DNA from: Pseudomonas marginalis
GTDB taxonomy: Bacteria; Pseudomonadota; Gammaproteobacteria; Pseudomonadales; Pseudomonadaceae
Direction of reading: 5' to 3'
DNA: 64,000 nucleotides
NCBI RefSeq assembly: GCF_001645105.1
Contig: NZ_LKEG01000043.1
Location: 136,476 to 200,475 of the forward strand
Both the position numbers and the translations under genes were made by a program. Shown here in pieces: positions 62,680-64,000 of this stretch. Each line of letters begins with the position of its first letter. Position 1 is the stretch's first letter. The notes under the pieces were generated by a model, which was given only the letters and a program-made list of their open reading frames with translations, was not told where the DNA came from and ran no database searches.

Positions 62680-63248
62680 GCGGGTATCTCCTCGGCCAGC
62701 AGGCGACGCAGTTTCTGCTGGGCGTAACGCAGGCGGCTTTTGACGGTTTCCAGCGGGGCGCCGGTGAGGGCGGCGATTTGCGGCACGTCGAGGTCGCCGT
62801 GCAGGCGCAGCAGGAAAACTTCGCGCTGGTCTTCGGGCAGGTCTTGCAGCGCGGCGTCGAGACGGGCCTGGTCGCGGCTCAGGCTCAGTTGCTGCTCGGG
62901 GCCGGCGCTGTCGTCGGCCTGGGCGTGCAGTTGCTCGTCGTAGCTGTCGTGCAGGGGGTTGTGGATGCCGTGCTTGCGCCAGTGGTCGATCAGGCGGTTG
63001 CGGGCAATCTGGAACAGCCATGTGCGAAAGCTCGCCCGGCCTTGTGGCTGGGTGGCGCTGCGGATCAAGCTGAGCCAGGTTTCCTGGTAGATTTCCTCGG
63101 CCAGTTCGGCCTTGTTGCTCAGGGACACGAGGAATCGGTACAGGCCCTGGCGATGGCGCGCGTACAAGGCTTCGAACGCGGCGCTGTCGCCGGTTCGGTA
63201 GCGGGCCAGCAGCGCTTCGTCGCTGGGTGGATCGTCTGGAACGGCCAT
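62676..63248 (-). CDS. ECF-like RNA polymerase sigma factor
   Basis: A 190-residue sigma factor. Region 2: FEALYARHRQGLYRFLVSL and ASFRTWLFQIARNRLIDHWRK; region 4: LPEDQREVFLLRLHGDLDVPQIAALTGAPLETVKSRLRYAQQKLR. Start at ATG 63248 with AAAGGAG upstream; the longer frame begins within the REP. Followed by an anti-sigma-like gene and preceded by a VWA gene, a conserved Pseudomonas cluster. Confidence 0.88.
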   Translation of the reverse strand: MAVPDDPPSDEALLARYRTGDSAAFEALYARHRQGLYRFLVSLSNKAELAEEIYQETWLSLIRSATQPQGRASFRTWLFQIARNRLIDHWRKHGIHNPLHDSYDEQLHAQADDSAGPEQQLSLSRDQARLDAALQDLPEDQREVFLLRLHGDLDVPQIAALTGAPLETVKSRLRYAQQKLRRLLAEEIPA

Positions 63249-63270
63249 GTAATGGGCGAACTCCTTTTGT

Positions 63271-63304
63271 AAATGTGGGAGGGGGCAAGCCCCCTCCCAC
63301 ATTT
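63271..63304. repeat. Single REP hairpin
   Basis: AAATGTGGGAGGGGGC AA GCCCCCTCCCACATTT between the VWA and sigma genes; perfect stem. Confidence 0.9.
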
Positions 63305-63325
63305 CGACCAGTGTTGCATTCAAGA

Positions 63326-64000
63326 TCAGTGTTTGAGGCTTTGGGCCAATTCCACCAGTTGCACGAACTCATTACGCAGGCCGAACGGGTCATTGCCTCG
63401 GGCCGAGCGAGCCAGGGCGGCAGTGTCCTGCAGGCTCATGCTGCCAGTGTAGCGGCCATCGCCCTTGAGCTGTTGTGCAAAGGCTGCCACTGCCGCCGCG
63501 AAGCGCAGGTCGTCGCTCGCTTGGGTGGATTTATTGCGGATGGGGCGCTCGATCAACTGACTGTCACCCCCCGCCGCCGACTTGTAGCGCACGCGCAGCA
63601 TCGCCAGCTCACCCGATTTATCCTCAGCTGCAGGCGCAGCAGCGTAGCGCAAAGGCTCCGACCAGCCCTTCTCGCCCTTGGGCACAATTTCATACAACGC
63701 AGTGACCGTATGCCCTGCGCCAATTTCACCGGCGTCGACTTTGTCGTTATTGAAATCCTCACGTTTCAAGGCGCGGTTTTCATAGCCCAGCAGGCGGTAT
63801 TCTTTGACCTGCGCCGGGTTGAATTCCACCTGCAACTTCACATCGCGCGCCACCACCGCCAGGGTCGAGCTGAGTTGGTCCACCAGCACTTTGCGCGCTT
63901 CGCGCAGGTTGTCGATGTAGGCGTAATTGCCGTCGCCAGCGTCGGCCAGTTGTTCCATCAGGTGTTCGTTGTAGTTATCCACACCGAAACCCAGGGTGGT
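63326..64000 (-). CDS. YfbK-type VWA/DUF3520 protein, C-terminal part
   Basis: The frame runs off the right end of the window (the N-terminus lies beyond 64000). The visible 225 or so residues are the DUF3520 C-terminal domain of YfbK-like proteins (LSSTLAVVARDVKLQVEFNPAQVKEYRLLGYENRAL, VTALYEIVP) preceded by the end of the VWA domain (TLGFGVDNYNEHLMEQLADAGDGNYAYI). An internal Met at 63982 is not the start. Upstream of the sigma gene on the same strand. Confidence 0.85.
   Translation of the reverse strand, partial: TTLGFGVDNYNEHLMEQLADAGDGNYAYIDNLREARKVLVDQLSSTLAVVARDVKLQVEFNPAQVKEYRLLGYENRALKREDFNNDKVDAGEIGAGHTVTALYEIVPKGEKGWSEPLRYAAAPAAEDKSGELAMLRVRYKSAAGGDSQLIERPIRNKSTQASDDLRFAAAVAAFAQQLKGDGRYTGSMSLQDTAALARSARGNDPFGLRNEFVQLVELAQSLKH

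Noticed and set aside
62680..63393. Extension of the anti-sigma frame to a 435-codon protein
   Set aside because: The extra part overlaps the sigma gene in another frame and is Arg/Pro-rich shadow; the ATG at 62679 gives the proper 4-bp overlap.

Overview
The window reads as chromosome of a fluorescent Pseudomonas (P. fluorescens group). Supporting this are high-GC coding with Pseudomonas codon use, the oscA-sbp-cysTWA sulfate locus, a TriABC-type efflux operon with two adaptors, gabDT, DesA, and many copies of the REP/REPIN hairpin family (core GGGAGGGGGCTTGCCCC) typical of this group. Identifications rest on motif and family recognition by eye; no database search was run.

Layout. 0.2-5.4 kb: triABC-like RND efflux operon (minus strand). 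5.6-9.8 kb: an orphan AAA ATPase, then a four-gene polar amino-acid ABC importer. 10.1-14.5 kb: a decayed TGTAG...CTACA transposon of the Tn7/Tn402 (TniA/TniB) type with broken transposase, ATPase and resolvase genes, a parDE-type toxin-antitoxin pair and a small cargo gene, flanked by a 6-bp target duplication and splitting a 28-codon ORF. 14.8-41.7 kb: ordinary core or soft-core genes. These are orphan metQ with a sigma54 activator of unusual motif, tonB-exbB-exbD, LysR regulators, a deaminase and MFS pair, a membrane desaturase with AraC regulator, hydroxyisourate hydrolase, a Crp-like regulator, an Mpo1-like protein, the sulfate uptake operon, three cyclic-di-GMP or signalling proteins, DesA and gabDT.

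42.05-62.03 kb: a genomic island of about 20 kb integrated in a tRNA-Arg(CCG) gene, bounded by a 45-bp duplication of the tRNA 3' part, with a tyrosine integrase next to the tRNA. Its cargo is mostly anti-phage or conflict genes: a Gabija pair (GajA OLD-family nuclease, GajB UvrD-like helicase), an adenine methyltransferase fused to a BsuBI/PstI-type endonuclease, a PD-(D/E)XK-like companion, an XRE-controlled small-gene module ending in a large branched inverted-repeat structure, and a 1084-residue protein joining a STAND-type NTPase, four regular 37-residue TPR units and a GT-B glycosyltransferase. That last protein is the best candidate here for an undescribed defence or signalling system. 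The 53.2-57.6 kb block is visibly AT-rich, so the island is a mosaic.

62.0-64.0 kb: core sequence resumes with the displaced tRNA terminator, an anti-sigma-like gene, an ECF-like sigma factor and the C-terminal part of a YfbK-type VWA protein cut by the window edge.
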